A DNA stretch of 64,000 nucleotides from NCBI RefSeq assembly GCF_014641075.1, contig NZ_BMHP01000009.1, positions 1-64,000 on the forward strand, given 5' to 3'. Below the pieces are notes generated by a model. That model saw nothing but the letters and a program-made list of their open reading frames with translations, made no database searches and was not told where the DNA came from. Position 1 is the stretch's first letter, and each line of letters begins with the position of its first letter. Below, in pieces: positions 52,472-60,907 of the stretch. The stretch comes from Paenibacillus nasutitermitis (GTDB taxonomy: Bacteria; Bacillota; Bacilli; Paenibacillales; Paenibacillaceae). Position numbers and translations under genes: made by a program.

Positions 52472-52522
52472 TGAAGCATAAGCACAAATGCCAATAAACG
52501 ACGAGAGCGTGGAATTATACCG

Positions 52523-53188
52523 ATGACGGAGAACATTCATATTTTGCTCGTTGATGATCACAGTGTGGTGCGCCAGGGGATTCGTTCCTTTCTCGAAACG
52601 CAATCCGATTTGCGCATCGTGGGCGAAGCGGCTTCTGGGGAGGAAGCGGAACGTCTTGTTGCCGATCTGGTGCCTGATGTCATTCTAATGGATTTGTCGA
52701 TGCCGGGAATTGGAGGGATTGAAGCGATCCGCCGGGTGAAGAAAAGCAGTCCCCGTTCCCAGATTGTCGTGTTGACCTCTTTCCAGGAGGACGACTATAT
52801 TTTTCCCGCTTTGCGGGCGGGAGCTCTTTCTTATGTGCTAAAGAACGTCCAGGCGGGAGATCTTGCTGATATTATCCGAAAAGCGCGTGGCGGCGAAGCA
52901 TTTCTCCATCCGCGCGTGGCTACACGAGTAGTGCAGGAGCTTCGTGAGGAACGAAAGGATATTCCGAACTTATTTAACGATCTTACCGATCGTGAGCTTG
53001 AAGTATTGCGCCTTATCGCCCAAGGAAACGCCAATGCGGCTATCGCGCAAGCGTTAGGCATTAGTGAGCAGACGGTAAAAGGGCATGTCAGCAATATTCT
53101 TGGCAAATTGCAGTTGGCGGATCGTACTCAGGCGGCTGTCTATGCTTGGGAACAAGGCGTCGTTCAGCGCAAACGAGGGGATGTATAG
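52523..53188 (+). CDS. NarL/LiaR-type response regulator
   Basis: A 221-residue regulator. The receiver domain has Asp11/Asp12, phosphoacceptor Asp57 (VILMDLSMPGI) and Thr/Ser-Lys switch residues. The LuxR-type helix-turn-helix is at about 155-215 (LTDRELEVLRLIAQGNANAA, IAQALGISEQTVKGHVSNIL). It is the partner of the preceding kinase and of the YvqC/LiaR subgroup. Two small membrane-protein genes downstream are candidate targets. Confidence 0.93.
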   Translation: MTENIHILLVDDHSVVRQGIRSFLETQSDLRIVGEAASGEEAERLVADLVPDVILMDLSMPGIGGIEAIRRVKKSSPRSQIVVLTSFQEDDYIFPALRAGALSYVLKNVQAGDLADIIRKARGGEAFLHPRVATRVVQELREERKDIPNLFNDLTDRELEVLRLIAQGNANAAIAQALGISEQTVKGHVSNILGKLQLADRTQAAVYAWEQGVVQRKRGDV

Positions 53189-53216
53189 GATCCAGTGAAA
53201 AAGGAGTGATCGGATT

Positions 53217-53669
53217 ATGAACGAACGAAATGAAAAAATGCAAACAATGGGTGAGAAAAGGATGGGATACGGCGCATGCGCCTCGGCGTTCGGGCTTGGT
53301 ATTATCCATTTTATCACCAACCTCATCGGCTTCATAAACGCTCCTGCTGCAGAACAAAAGATAGGACTGTTTTTCGTAGGTGGTGTGCTTCCCAGCCTCA
53401 TCTGTTTTGTGTTCGGCTCAGCTGTATTGGTGCTTGTCCGCTTCTGGGGGAGCAGAAAATGGTTCCGGGCAGCGCTTGCGCTCACATGGACTGCGTTTGT
53501 GATTTTGAGTTTACAGAATGTCTGGCATCTGATACTCGGGTTGAAACGGGGAGACTTCTTCATTTATTTGCATCCATTAGGGCCGGGTCCATGGGCTCTG
53601 ATCGGAGTGATTTTGTTTGGCTTAACCGTAAGGAGTACACGTCGCAGACTGAAAGAGAATGACGCTTGA
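53217..53669 (+). CDS. Uncharacterised four-helix membrane protein
   Basis: A 150-residue protein with four hydrophobic segments (about 22-42, 50-72, 84-106 and 119-136), an N-terminal charged tail and a Lys/Arg-rich C-terminus. I do not recognise a family. AAAGGAGTG precedes the ATG. It starts 28 bases after the response regulator stop and is probably in the same operon. Confidence 0.7.
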   Translation: MNERNEKMQTMGEKRMGYGACASAFGLGIIHFITNLIGFINAPAAEQKIGLFFVGGVLPSLICFVFGSAVLVLVRFWGSRKWFRAALALTWTAFVILSLQNVWHLILGLKRGDFFIYLHPLGPGPWALIGVILFGLTVRSTRRRLKENDA

Positions 53670-53744
53670 CAAAGTGATGATACCGTGTCACTAGCAAAAG
53701 ATAGGAGTTCGAACGAAAAAATCAAGGGAGGTGTTTCAATAAAT

Positions 53745-54320
53745 ATGTATTTGAAAACGCAACAATCGAAAACAAAATCGCTGGTTTGGTCGGGATACGC
53801 CGTTTTTATTTGGTCCATTGCCTATATGCTTCCACACCTTTATTGGGCTTTGGGCGGCAAGATGGGAGGGGTATTGCTAAAACCTGGAAGCATACATTTA
53901 AACTATTTTGAATGGATTAACTGGGTTGCATCCGTGTTTCTAACCGCTGCCGGGCTCATCGGCCTTGCATTTATTTATTGGAGTAAGAGTAGAGTTTCTA
54001 GTTATATTTTGCTATTTATATCCTTCGCAGGATGTTCACTATCCACTTCGCACGGCATTTATGGAATTTTTTATCGAATCCTTCAAATCATTGGGGTAGC
54101 TGATTTGGAGTCGGGATCATTTGACATCAATAAAGATGCTTATCTGTTGTGGGATCTATTGCTAATTGAGCCGTGGTTTTTAATCGAGGGGATTTTATTA
54201 GGCATTGTAGGGTGGTATTTCTTGAAAGAAGCGCGCAGCAGAAAAATTTGGCTGGCTGCTTGCATTTTCGGCACTATTCTCGGTTTGATCACTGGGATTA
54301 TGGGGGTGCGATTTTTATAA
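53745..54320 (+). CDS. Uncharacterised membrane protein, DUF3995-like
   Basis: A 191-residue protein with about five hydrophobic segments. The segment WSGYAVFIWSIAYMLPHLYWALGG resembles the DUF3995-type small membrane proteins found near regulators in Bacillota; I cannot be certain. ATG 53745 follows AGGGAGGTG, and the longer frame from 53685 overlaps the site. It is last in the kinase operon and no known role is assigned. Confidence 0.65.
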   Translation: MYLKTQQSKTKSLVWSGYAVFIWSIAYMLPHLYWALGGKMGGVLLKPGSIHLNYFEWINWVASVFLTAAGLIGLAFIYWSKSRVSSYILLFISFAGCSLSTSHGIYGIFYRILQIIGVADLESGSFDINKDAYLLWDLLLIEPWFLIEGILLGIVGWYFLKEARSRKIWLAACIFGTILGLITGIMGVRFL

Positions 54321-54559
54321 GCAATTGGCAGGCAGAAGGATTCGCACCCACCCCAGTCCGTTTCCATTCCACAGAATACGAAGAGCTGCGTGTCTTGAAG
54401 CTACTCCCACCTCTGTTCCCGCACGTCTTCTAACGAATGAAACTATGAATCATAACTTTCTCTCTTACATCATCCAAATCTAAGGTGGATGAAATCCTGC
54501 GAATACACGGGCTTGGGTGAGAAAATCAAATCATATCGAGGGAGTTTAATAAGTACATC

Positions 54560-54591
54560 GGCAGCCGGTCACAATGACCGGCTGCCTTTTT
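54560..54591 (+). terminator. Strong intrinsic terminator (GGCAGCC type)
   Basis: GGCAGCCGGTCA (54560-54571) and TGACCGGCTGCC (54575-54586) form a perfect 12-base stem with loop CAA, followed by TTTTT. It closes the kinase operon. Confidence 0.9.
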
Positions 54592-54632
54592 CTCAACAGG
54601 CAGATAGTTGAAAATGTTCAGAGCAAACGCTA

Positions 54633-54681
54633 TTGACAAACCAACTACTACGTGTTACTTTGTAGAGGTAGTAAGTAACAC
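54633..54681 (+). promoter_or_regulatory. Promoter and PadR operator of the DUF1048-ABC operon
   Basis: TTGACA (54633-54638), 17 bases, TACTTT (54656-54661). The -10 box overlaps an inverted repeat, GTGTTACTT (54652-54660) and AAGTAACAC (54673-54681), perfect nine-base arms 12 bases apart. This is the expected layout for repression by the PadR protein encoded 36 bases downstream. Confidence 0.75.
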
Positions 54682-54716
54682 TTCATACCAGTCATACAGA
54701 ATAGCAAGGGGTGATG

Positions 54717-55046
54717 GTGCTGGAAAACCTAACGGAAATGCTCAAAGGCGTGCTTGAAGGCTGTGTCCTTGAAATTATAAGCCGCAAGGAAACTTACGGC
54801 TACGAAATCACGCGGCAGCTGAACGCCCTTGGCTTCACAGATGTTGTGGAGGGGACGGTATACACCATCCTGATCCGGCTTGAAAAAAACAAGTTGGTGG
54901 AGATCACCAAGAAGCCCTCCGATATGGGACCGCCGCGAAAGTTCTTCGCGATCAACGACGCGGGGCGAGAGGAACTGCGGAGGATCTGGGAAAAATGGGA
55001 GTTCGTATCATCAAAAATTAACGAGTTAAAGGAGAGAAAATCATGA
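54717..55046 (+). CDS. PadR-family transcriptional repressor
   Basis: A 109-residue winged-helix repressor of the PadR-s1 type: GCVLEIISRKETYGYEITRQ, then GTVYTILIRLEKNKLV and KFFAINDAGREELR. The start is taken as GTG 54717, five bases after AAGGGG; GTG 54711 and ATG 54714 are too close to the site. It begins a tightly packed operon with overlapping genes and likely represses its own promoter until an inducer (often a toxic peptide or drug) binds. Confidence 0.88.
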   Translation: MLENLTEMLKGVLEGCVLEIISRKETYGYEITRQLNALGFTDVVEGTVYTILIRLEKNKLVEITKKPSDMGPPRKFFAINDAGREELRRIWEKWEFVSSKINELKERKS

Positions 55047-55390
55047 ATTTTTGGGAAAAAATCACCGGCAGCGACATGACTAAGGAAATGAAAGCTTTTG
55101 AATCGCGAGCCAAAAAGCTGCCGGCGGATTATCAAGCGGCATGGCAAGAAATTAATACCAATATCTGGGCATACTCGGACTTCACCGGCCGCAACCTCAT
55201 GCCAATTCTTGACGGTGTGCTTGGCCTGCTGGAAGAAACGGCGGCGGACGGTCAGAGTGTCCAGGAGGCTTTGGGTGACGATATCAAAGGCTTCTGTTCA
55301 GCGCTGGCCGGCGAAGAAGGGGCAAAGTCTTTTCGCGACAAGTGGCGTGAGCAGCTCAACAATAATATCGCTAAAAAATTAGGTAAATAG
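55043..55390 (+). CDS. DUF1048 protein, first copy
   Basis: A 115-residue helical cytosolic protein of the DUF1048 family (KMPxDYxxxxxEIxxYI pattern seen as KKLPADYQAAWQEINTNIW). It overlaps the PadR stop by four bases (ATGA). The family is nearly always found between PadR and ABC exporter genes, and its role is unknown. This copy shares its layout with the next gene. Confidence 0.85.
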   Translation: MNFWEKITGSDMTKEMKAFESRAKKLPADYQAAWQEINTNIWAYSDFTGRNLMPILDGVLGLLEETAADGQSVQEALGDDIKGFCSALAGEEGAKSFRDKWREQLNNNIAKKLGK

Positions 55391-55401
55391 GAGGAGATAA
55401 C

Positions 55402-55752
55402 ATGAAAATACGAGATATCATCGAAGGCAAAAAAGAATGGCGGGCGCATGTGGCCCGTGTCAAAACGCTCCCGCAAGATTATCAGATTGTTTATAAAGAG
55501 ATCCAAAAATATCTCATTAAGGTCGGCCCTGTTGAGCTAACCGAAGGGACGGGATTGCTCTCGGGGATTATCGATCTTTTTGAAGAGGGCGCGGCCTTGG
55601 GGAAAGGCGTGCTCGAAGTGACGGGCAGTGACGTAGCGGCTTTCTGCGACGATTTAATCAAAGATTCAAAAACGTACGCTGACATCTATCAAGAATCTGT
55701 TAACCAGGAAGTGAACAAGGCCATGAAAAAGGTTACGGATAAAACAAAGTAA
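55402..55752 (+). CDS. DUF1048 protein, second copy
   Basis: A 116-residue paralogue of the preceding protein: KTLPQDYQIVYKEIQKYL, VTGSDVAAFCDDLIKDSKTY. AGGAGGAG precedes ATG. Two copies in tandem suggest a heterodimer or two paralogues with distinct partners. Identity to the first copy is moderate by eye and confined to these blocks. Confidence 0.85.
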   Translation: MKIRDIIEGKKEWRAHVARVKTLPQDYQIVYKEIQKYLIKVGPVELTEGTGLLSGIIDLFEEGAALGKGVLEVTGSDVAAFCDDLIKDSKTYADIYQESVNQEVNKAMKKVTDKTK

Positions 55753-55767
55753 AAGGGGGATGTCGGG

Positions 55768-56526
55768 ATGGAAAAAGCGATTGAAGTGAAAGGTCTGCGA
55801 AAGTCTTTCAAGGACACAGAAGTTCTTAAGGGCGTCGATTTTGAAGTGAAGCGAGGTGAGATTTTCGCCCTGCTTGGCTCCAACGGCGCGGGCAAGACGA
55901 CGATTGTCAGAATCCTCACCACGCTGCTCAAACAGGACGGAGGCACTGCCGCTGTAAACGGATTTGACGTCGTGTCAAAACCAGGGAATGTGCGGCATGC
56001 GATCAGTCTGACCGGACAATTTGCCGCCGTGGACGAGATATTGACCGGGCGGGAAAATTTGATCATGATTGCTAAGCTGCGGCATCTGGATCATCCGTAT
56101 CAGGTAGCGGACAATTTGTTGAAACGTTTCGGCTTAACTGACGCGGCCAACCGTAAGCCATCTACTTATTCGGGTGGTATGCGCCGTAGGCTCGACATCG
56201 CCTTGAGCCTTGTGGGAAAACCGCAGATCATTTTCCTCGACGAGCCGACCACCGGGCTTGACCCCGAGGCACGAATCGAGGTTTGGAAGATTGTCAAGGA
56301 GCTTGCCGACAGCGGCACGACGGTATTCCTGACCACGCAGTATTTAGAGGAAGCCGAGCAGCTTGCCGACCGAATTGCCATTTTGCACGAGGGCAGGATT
56401 ATCACCACCGGCACACTCGCGGAGCTGAAACAGCTGTTCCCGAAAACGAAGGTAGAGTATGTTGAAAAACAGCCGACATTGGAGGAAATATTCCTCGCAA
56501 TCATCGGTAAAAAGGAGGCCATCTAA
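55768..56526 (+). CDS. ABC transporter ATP-binding protein (DrrA/YhcH type)
   Basis: A 252-residue ATPase: Walker A GSNGAGKTT (37-45), Q-loop LTGQFAAVDEILTGREN, signature YSGGMRRRLDIA, Walker B IIFLDEPTTGLD. The C-terminal extension (TKVEYVEKQPTLEEIFLAII) is typical of DrrA drug exporters. AAGGGGGATG precedes the ATG region. Its stop overlaps the permease start by one base, so subunits are produced in equal amounts. Confidence 0.94.
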   Translation: MEKAIEVKGLRKSFKDTEVLKGVDFEVKRGEIFALLGSNGAGKTTIVRILTTLLKQDGGTAAVNGFDVVSKPGNVRHAISLTGQFAAVDEILTGRENLIMIAKLRHLDHPYQVADNLLKRFGLTDAANRKPSTYSGGMRRRLDIALSLVGKPQIIFLDEPTTGLDPEARIEVWKIVKELADSGTTVFLTTQYLEEAEQLADRIAILHEGRIITTGTLAELKQLFPKTKVEYVEKQPTLEEIFLAIIGKKEAI

Positions 56527-57296
56527 TGGAGGCGGCAAAAAACCATTTTTTCAGCGATATGAGCGTGATGCTTGGACGTTCCATGCGCCATATTTTCCGC
56601 AGTATGGACACCATCTTCACGGTCTGTATCACTCCGATTGCAATGATGCTGCTGTTCGTGTACGTGTTTGGCGGCGCAATCGAAACCGGTACGGATAACT
56701 ATGTGAACTTCCTGTTGCCTGGTATACTGCTTATGGCGATTGCCAGCGGGGTGGCCTACGTGGCTTACCGCCTGTTTTTGGATAAGCAACGGGGCATCAT
56801 TGAGCGGTTCCATTCCATGCCGATTGCGCGTTCCACTGTACTATGGGGGCATGTGCTGACCTCGGTGGTATCCAACGTCATTTCTGTTGTCGTCATCATT
56901 CTCGTAGCGCTCATTATGGGCTTTCGCTCGCCCTCCGGGGTAATGTCTTGGCTTGCGGTAGCAGGTATACTCGTGCTGTTTACGCTGGCTTTGACTTGGG
57001 TCGCGGCCATTGCCGGACTGTCCGCAAAAACGGTGGAAGGTGCAAGCGCATTTTCCTATCCGTTAATCTTCCTGCCATTCATCAGCTCGGCGTTTGTGCC
57101 GACAGAGACGATGCCGTCAGTCGTACGCGCCTTTGCCGAAAACCAGCCGGTGACGTCTATCGTAGAGACCATCCGTGCACTATTGTCAAGTCAACCGGTA
57201 GGCACTGATATCTGGGTCGCTTTAGCGTGGTGCTTAGGGATAATGATCGTCGCATATCTATTTGCGATGCGCGCATACAAACGGAATGCAGCTTAA
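56526..57296 (+). CDS. ABC-2 type transporter permease (DrrB type)
   Basis: A 256-residue integral membrane partner with six hydrophobic segments and the ABC-2 signature stretch FAVTYPLIFLPFIS-like (SAFSYPLIFLPFISSAFVPT) near residue 185. It exports hydrophobic compounds together with the ATPase. It ends the PadR operon; a compound hairpin and T-run follow at about 57314-57352. Confidence 0.92.
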   Translation: MEAAKNHFFSDMSVMLGRSMRHIFRSMDTIFTVCITPIAMMLLFVYVFGGAIETGTDNYVNFLLPGILLMAIASGVAYVAYRLFLDKQRGIIERFHSMPIARSTVLWGHVLTSVVSNVISVVVIILVALIMGFRSPSGVMSWLAVAGILVLFTLALTWVAAIAGLSAKTVEGASAFSYPLIFLPFISSAFVPTETMPSVVRAFAENQPVTSIVETIRALLSSQPVGTDIWVALAWCLGIMIVAYLFAMRAYKRNAA

Positions 57297-57313
57297 GGGT
57301 CATTAAAGATAAC

Positions 57314-57352
57314 CAGGGAGCAGACTGCCACGGGTAGCCTGTTCTCTTTTTT
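57314..57352 (+). terminator. Probable terminator of the DUF1048-ABC operon
   Basis: A GGGAGCAG...CTGTTCTC hairpin with an inner TGCC/GGTA helix, followed by TTTTTT. The stem is imperfect. Confidence 0.5.
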
Positions 57353-57460
57353 ATCTCAATCGACTCCCGACAGTGTTCTTGGACGATTATACTAGCTGGA
57401 ACAGGAGCGCCTTAATTTGGGGAGCTGGCTCGAATTCTAGTTGGTATTATGACCCATCCG

Positions 57461-58120
57461 CTACTCTCCATCTTTCAACACTCCTCTCAATACTTGTAAA
57501 ATGATTTCTGGTTCCACACGTCGCATAAAGTTAGAATTGGCATGAGCGAAACGGATAACAGCCCTGCTGTCAATTACAAAGGTTGAAGGGACCGGCAAGA
57601 TCCATCGATTCGTCGCATTATATTCCAACAAATTTCTTCCAAAGCCCTGCAACACGTTTTTTTCCGCTTCCGGGACTTCATACAGCACATGGAATTGGCT
57701 CGCTACATGCCCGTTGTTATCACTCAACACGGAGAATCCAAACCGCTCTTTTTCTTGTTGCCCTATCGTATTATCGGGACTTTGCGGTGAAACGGCAATG
57801 AGATTTGCGCCGAGTTCCCGAAAACGGGGGAGTATGGCTTGTAATGCCCTGAGCTGAAGGTTGCAATACGGACACCAGCCCCCGCGATAAAACGACAAGA
57901 TTACAGGACCATTATTTAACGCTTGATAGAAGTTAATCTCGGAGCCTAAAGCATTCTTTAACGTGAAGTCCGGCGCTTGGTCCCCGACCTGCAAACCGTT
58001 TGCAACGCCTGACTGTTGCAGGTTCTCTAATGATTGTTGGAGCAAACGATATGCTTCCAAAGGTATAACTGTTTTGAGGTTCTCTTCCATGACCGCTAAT
58101 TGTTCGTTCAGGTTTTCCAT
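57461..58120 (-). CDS. Peroxiredoxin-like (AhpC/TSA, PRXL2-like) protein
   Basis: A 219-residue redox protein. The active site CxxC is Cys83-Pro-Tyr-Cys86 in FYRGGWCPYCNLQLRAL, followed by a cis-Pro region in LPVPSTFVID. The extended N-terminal helix (MENLNEQLAVMEENLKTVIP) is common to this group, whose members reduce peroxides or thiols. It is transcribed with the minus-strand block of genes upstream (CopZ and SRPBCC) but separated by gaps of over 80 bases. Confidence 0.88.
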   Translation of the reverse strand: MENLNEQLAVMEENLKTVIPLEAYRLLQQSLENLQQSGVANGLQVGDQAPDFTLKNALGSEINFYQALNNGPVILSFYRGGWCPYCNLQLRALQAILPRFRELGANLIAVSPQSPDNTIGQQEKERFGFSVLSDNNGHVASQFHVLYEVPEAEKNVLQGFGRNLLEYNATNRWILPVPSTFVIDSRAVIRFAHANSNFMRRVEPEIILQVLRGVLKDGE

Positions 58121-58227
58121 TTATTCTCTTATCCTCCGATCTATGATCATTCGTTACTTTTTAAGACCCACCAAAAGAAACGTAAGATGTGGATAAAACC
58201 ATGTGAACCGCAGCCTACCTTTTGTCC

Positions 58228-58428
58228 TTAGACAACGTCGTACCCTAAATATTCAATGGCATCCTTCATAGCTTCTATGGATACTTTGTTTGTATCATGT
58301 TCAACAACAACGATGCCCTCTTTCAGGTCAATACACCCTGACACCCCGAGCGCATTCAATGCATCCTCAACTGATTTGACACAATGATTACATACCATAC
58401 CAAGTACTTGAAGTGTTGTTTGTTGCAT
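58228..58428 (-). CDS. copZ: Copper chaperone, HMA domain (CopZ-like)
   Basis: A 66-residue soluble metallochaperone with the HMA core, GMVCNHC (Cys13, Cys16) binding Cu(I), and an overall length matching CopZ. It passes copper to a CopA-type ATPase, which is not encoded nearby. The minus-strand AGGGAATTATATGC upstream gives GGAGGGAATT before ATG. The symbol rests on domain and length only. Confidence 0.82.
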   Translation of the reverse strand: MQQTTLQVLGMVCNHCVKSVEDALNALGVSGCIDLKEGIVVVEHDTNKVSIEAMKDAIEYLGYDVV

Positions 58429-58504
58429 ATAATTCCCTCCGCTATATATTATTAGATTTCAATAATACGTTATCGTAAACCCTCACTCGAGCTTCATTCT
58501 CAGG

Positions 58505-58939
58505 TCATTTTTTAATTGCTCTTCTTACCAAACGATTGATGAGAACAGTCCAAGCCAGAGACAATTTTTCATGTGCCACGGTATGGGTCCTGCCAGATTC
58601 AGCTACCTTGTTCACATCCCAACCCGAGTGAACGACCGTCAATTCCGTTTGTCCATCCAGGTCTCTCAGCTCGAATGTCAAAAGCCAATCCTTGCCCCAT
58701 TCATACGATAGGCGATTAGGCGGATCGATTAGCGTCACTTTACATGGAATCAAGCCGATCGGGCTTGCATCCACAAAAAACATATGGCCTAGGGCGGGCT
58801 TAAAATCATTCAGCATGAACCATGCGGCAATTCCTTCCGATGTGGCGATAGCCTCCCAAACCTTCTGAATGGGAAAATCCACGACCTGCATCATGCGGAT
58901 ATCGGGAAGCAGACCCTGACGCGGAACTTCCATATTCAT
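58505..58939 (-). CDS. SRPBCC (AHSA1-like) domain protein
   Basis: A 144-residue ligand-binding helix-grip protein. The AHSA1 pattern is seen as VVDFPIQKVWEAIATSEGIAAWF at the start and GKDWLLTFELRDLDGQTELTVVHSGW later. It binds a hydrophobic or small-molecule ligand or assists Hsp90-like proteins in some relatives. Function here is unknown. Confidence 0.83.
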   Translation of the reverse strand: MNMEVPRQGLLPDIRMMQVVDFPIQKVWEAIATSEGIAAWFMLNDFKPALGHMFFVDASPIGLIPCKVTLIDPPNRLSYEWGKDWLLTFELRDLDGQTELTVVHSGWDVNKVAESGRTHTVAHEKLSLAWTVLINRLVRRAIKK

Positions 58940-58981
58940 TCCTACTTTCTATGTGTTCGAATTTTTTTTACCGAAAACCTT

Positions 58982-59374
58982 TTATATTTGGCAAAGTCCA
59001 CAAATGGCGCCAGCCGGATATTCAATCACGGCCCCACTGTTTTTTTCGTAGTTCATTGGCTCCATCAATACATTACCTCCCAGCTTTCTGCACCATTCCA
59101 AGCTCGCCCGCAGATCACTTACCAGGAAGGTGGGGACCCAGACCGGTGGCAAGCCGGAAAACATTCCAGCGGGATGGTGAACGCCGGCCATGAACTGTCC
59201 ATCCGGTGTCGTCTTTCTATAGTCCGAATGATCTCCTTGACTGACTTCAATATGCTCCCAGCCGATCACCTCTTTATAAAAATCGCGTACATCTTCGGAT
59301 TGATTGGTAGTCAAACTCGCTCCAATCATTCTACCCTGCAGGTTGGACGGGGTACCGCTTTGGTTTTGTTCCAT
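58982..59374 (-). CDS. VOC (glyoxalase/bleomycin-resistance) family protein
   Basis: A 130-residue two-repeat metalloprotein-type fold. Characteristic pieces are GRMIGASLTTNQSEDVRDFY (start of repeat 1), GVHHPAGMFSGLPPVW and VPTFLVSDLRASLEWCRKLG (repeat 2). Metal ligands are not fully evident. Relatives range from lyases to antibiotic-binding proteins. It is divergent from the TetR gene at 59548, which may regulate it. Confidence 0.85.
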   Translation of the reverse strand: MEQNQSGTPSNLQGRMIGASLTTNQSEDVRDFYKEVIGWEHIEVSQGDHSDYRKTTPDGQFMAGVHHPAGMFSGLPPVWVPTFLVSDLRASLEWCRKLGGNVLMEPMNYEKNSGAVIEYPAGAICGLCQI

Positions 59375-59547
59375 TTTTTTAACTCCTGCCTCTCTTCATG
59401 GTTTTTTTGCTCCAATGATTTATAATGAGTATCAGAGCATTGAATTTTTACCGATTGGTTTTTTGAAAAACCTATAAGTAACTTATTCCATTCATTATGT
59501 TCGACGAACGTTTGAATGTCAATTCTTATTTGAAAAGAGGTAATCCA

Positions 59548-60426
59548 GTGAGTTTACTGAAACAGAGGATCATGGACTCTGCCATGCGGTTTTTTTCAGA
59601 AAAAGGGTACGTGTCTACTTCCATCCAGGATATAGCGAACGATTGCGGCATTGCCAAGCCATCGTTGTATAAATTTTTCTCTTCCAAAGAGGATTTACTA
59701 ATCGAGGTCTATGCTTTCAAAATACAGGACATGTATGACCAAGCAGAAGCGATAAAAGCAAACATAACACTCTCGCCCAAAGACAGATTCATCCGTGAAA
59801 CGTTGCATCAGCTAGAATATTTTACGGAACTAAAATTCAGCATAGAGGAAAATCAAGTTCAATCTGTGCAAGAAAAAGGGAAATTTATTTCTTTTTGTCA
59901 TTGTCTCAGAGCTCGCCAGTTAAATTATTATAAAGACTGCTTGCTAACGGTTTATGGGGGGCAGATAGAAGCGTGCATATGGGATTTGGTTGCCGTATAT
60001 CACGGAATGATGAAAGAATTTACGCAGTTCCCGAATTTCGTGAACCAACCGTTGAATCTGGAGAGTGCCGCAATATTTATTGTTGCTCGGATGGAAGATA
60101 TGGTCGTTGGCATTCTGAAAACCAAACTAACGCCCATCCTTCAACCTTCGGTCATCGTGGAATATGTGCAGCACGGTTTGGAAGGAACACCGGTTCCGGC
60201 AGCCAAAAACATAGAAGATCTGTTCCGGAACCTCAGATCTACCGTTGACGAGCTAATGGTGCCGATTACGCGAAAAACGGAACTAAATGAAGTCGCAGGG
60301 CTGCTTCAGGAGGAAACCGATAAAGATCAGCCAAAACGAATGCTCATTCGAACTATGCTGGAGTTCTTGCAAACACAGCATGAATTAAAAAACATCGTAG
60401 GACAGTTGGATAAGCTGCTTGGGTAA
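59548..60426 (+). CDS. TetR/AcrR-family regulator, long form
   Basis: A 292-residue regulator, about 100 residues longer than usual. The N-terminal helix-turn-helix (about 3-50: LKQRIMDSAMRFFSEKGYVS, IQDIANDCGIAKPSLYKFF) is complete. The remainder is helical, including a second half (about 180-290) ending LLIRTMLEFLQTQH-like helices. GTG 59548 is taken because AAGAGGTA lies upstream; an upstream in-frame ATG at 59497 has none. It diverges from the VOC gene across a 170-base region. Confidence 0.85.
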   Translation: MSLLKQRIMDSAMRFFSEKGYVSTSIQDIANDCGIAKPSLYKFFSSKEDLLIEVYAFKIQDMYDQAEAIKANITLSPKDRFIRETLHQLEYFTELKFSIEENQVQSVQEKGKFISFCHCLRARQLNYYKDCLLTVYGGQIEACIWDLVAVYHGMMKEFTQFPNFVNQPLNLESAAIFIVARMEDMVVGILKTKLTPILQPSVIVEYVQHGLEGTPVPAAKNIEDLFRNLRSTVDELMVPITRKTELNEVAGLLQEETDKDQPKRMLIRTMLEFLQTQHELKNIVGQLDKLLG

Positions 60427-60907
60427 ATGATTAATATTCTCCACGAGGCTACCGACAATGGTCCGGTGGCATTTCTGATCAAACGGGCTGAAGGGCGTAA
60501 TAGCAGCTTGAATACCGGTAAGTTCATCCGAATTCAGATAATTAACGATTAACTAAAGGTTGATCGTTGAACTAAAACCACCTCTTGTCAACATTTTTTA
60601 TATTAAATTAAGTTGGCGATGGCGATATACTAAAAATAGGTGCACTAAAGAGCCTTCTCTGCGAATGCTGGAAGGTTCTTCTTTCGGATGCTGAATATAT
60701 TTCTTATCGCTTTGTGGCGGTGCCATCGTTTCAAACGGTTATGATAGCTGTTTACATTCTGAATAAACGTCTTTCACACGATCCACCTGGGCAATGGCCT
60801 CGAGCTAAGTATCAGGTTTACATTACCGGCCCAAGCTTAATGAACACAAAGAGAGCAGGCTGCCGTAGCAAGCTGCTCATTGTCTGTTCAACGATCATTC
60901 TTCGTTC
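60427..60907. other. Intergenic region, convergent genes
   Basis: About 480 bases between the TetR gene (+) and the SRPBCC gene (-). The only clear element is the hairpin at 60853-60878. I see no supported gene, riboswitch core or repeat in the remainder. Confidence 0.5.
60853..60878 (-). terminator. Terminator of the second SRPBCC gene (GGCAGCC type)
   Basis: GAGCAG (60853-60858) pairs with CTGCTC (60873-60878) with an inner GCTGCC-containing loop. On the minus strand it is followed by TCTCTTTGTG, a weak T-rich tail. Confidence 0.55.

Noticed and set aside
57461..59374. A single copper-resistance operon from copZ and its neighbours
   Set aside because: There is no CopA ATPase or CsoR repressor, and the intergenic gaps and different families (peroxiredoxin-like, SRPBCC, VOC) do not support one system.
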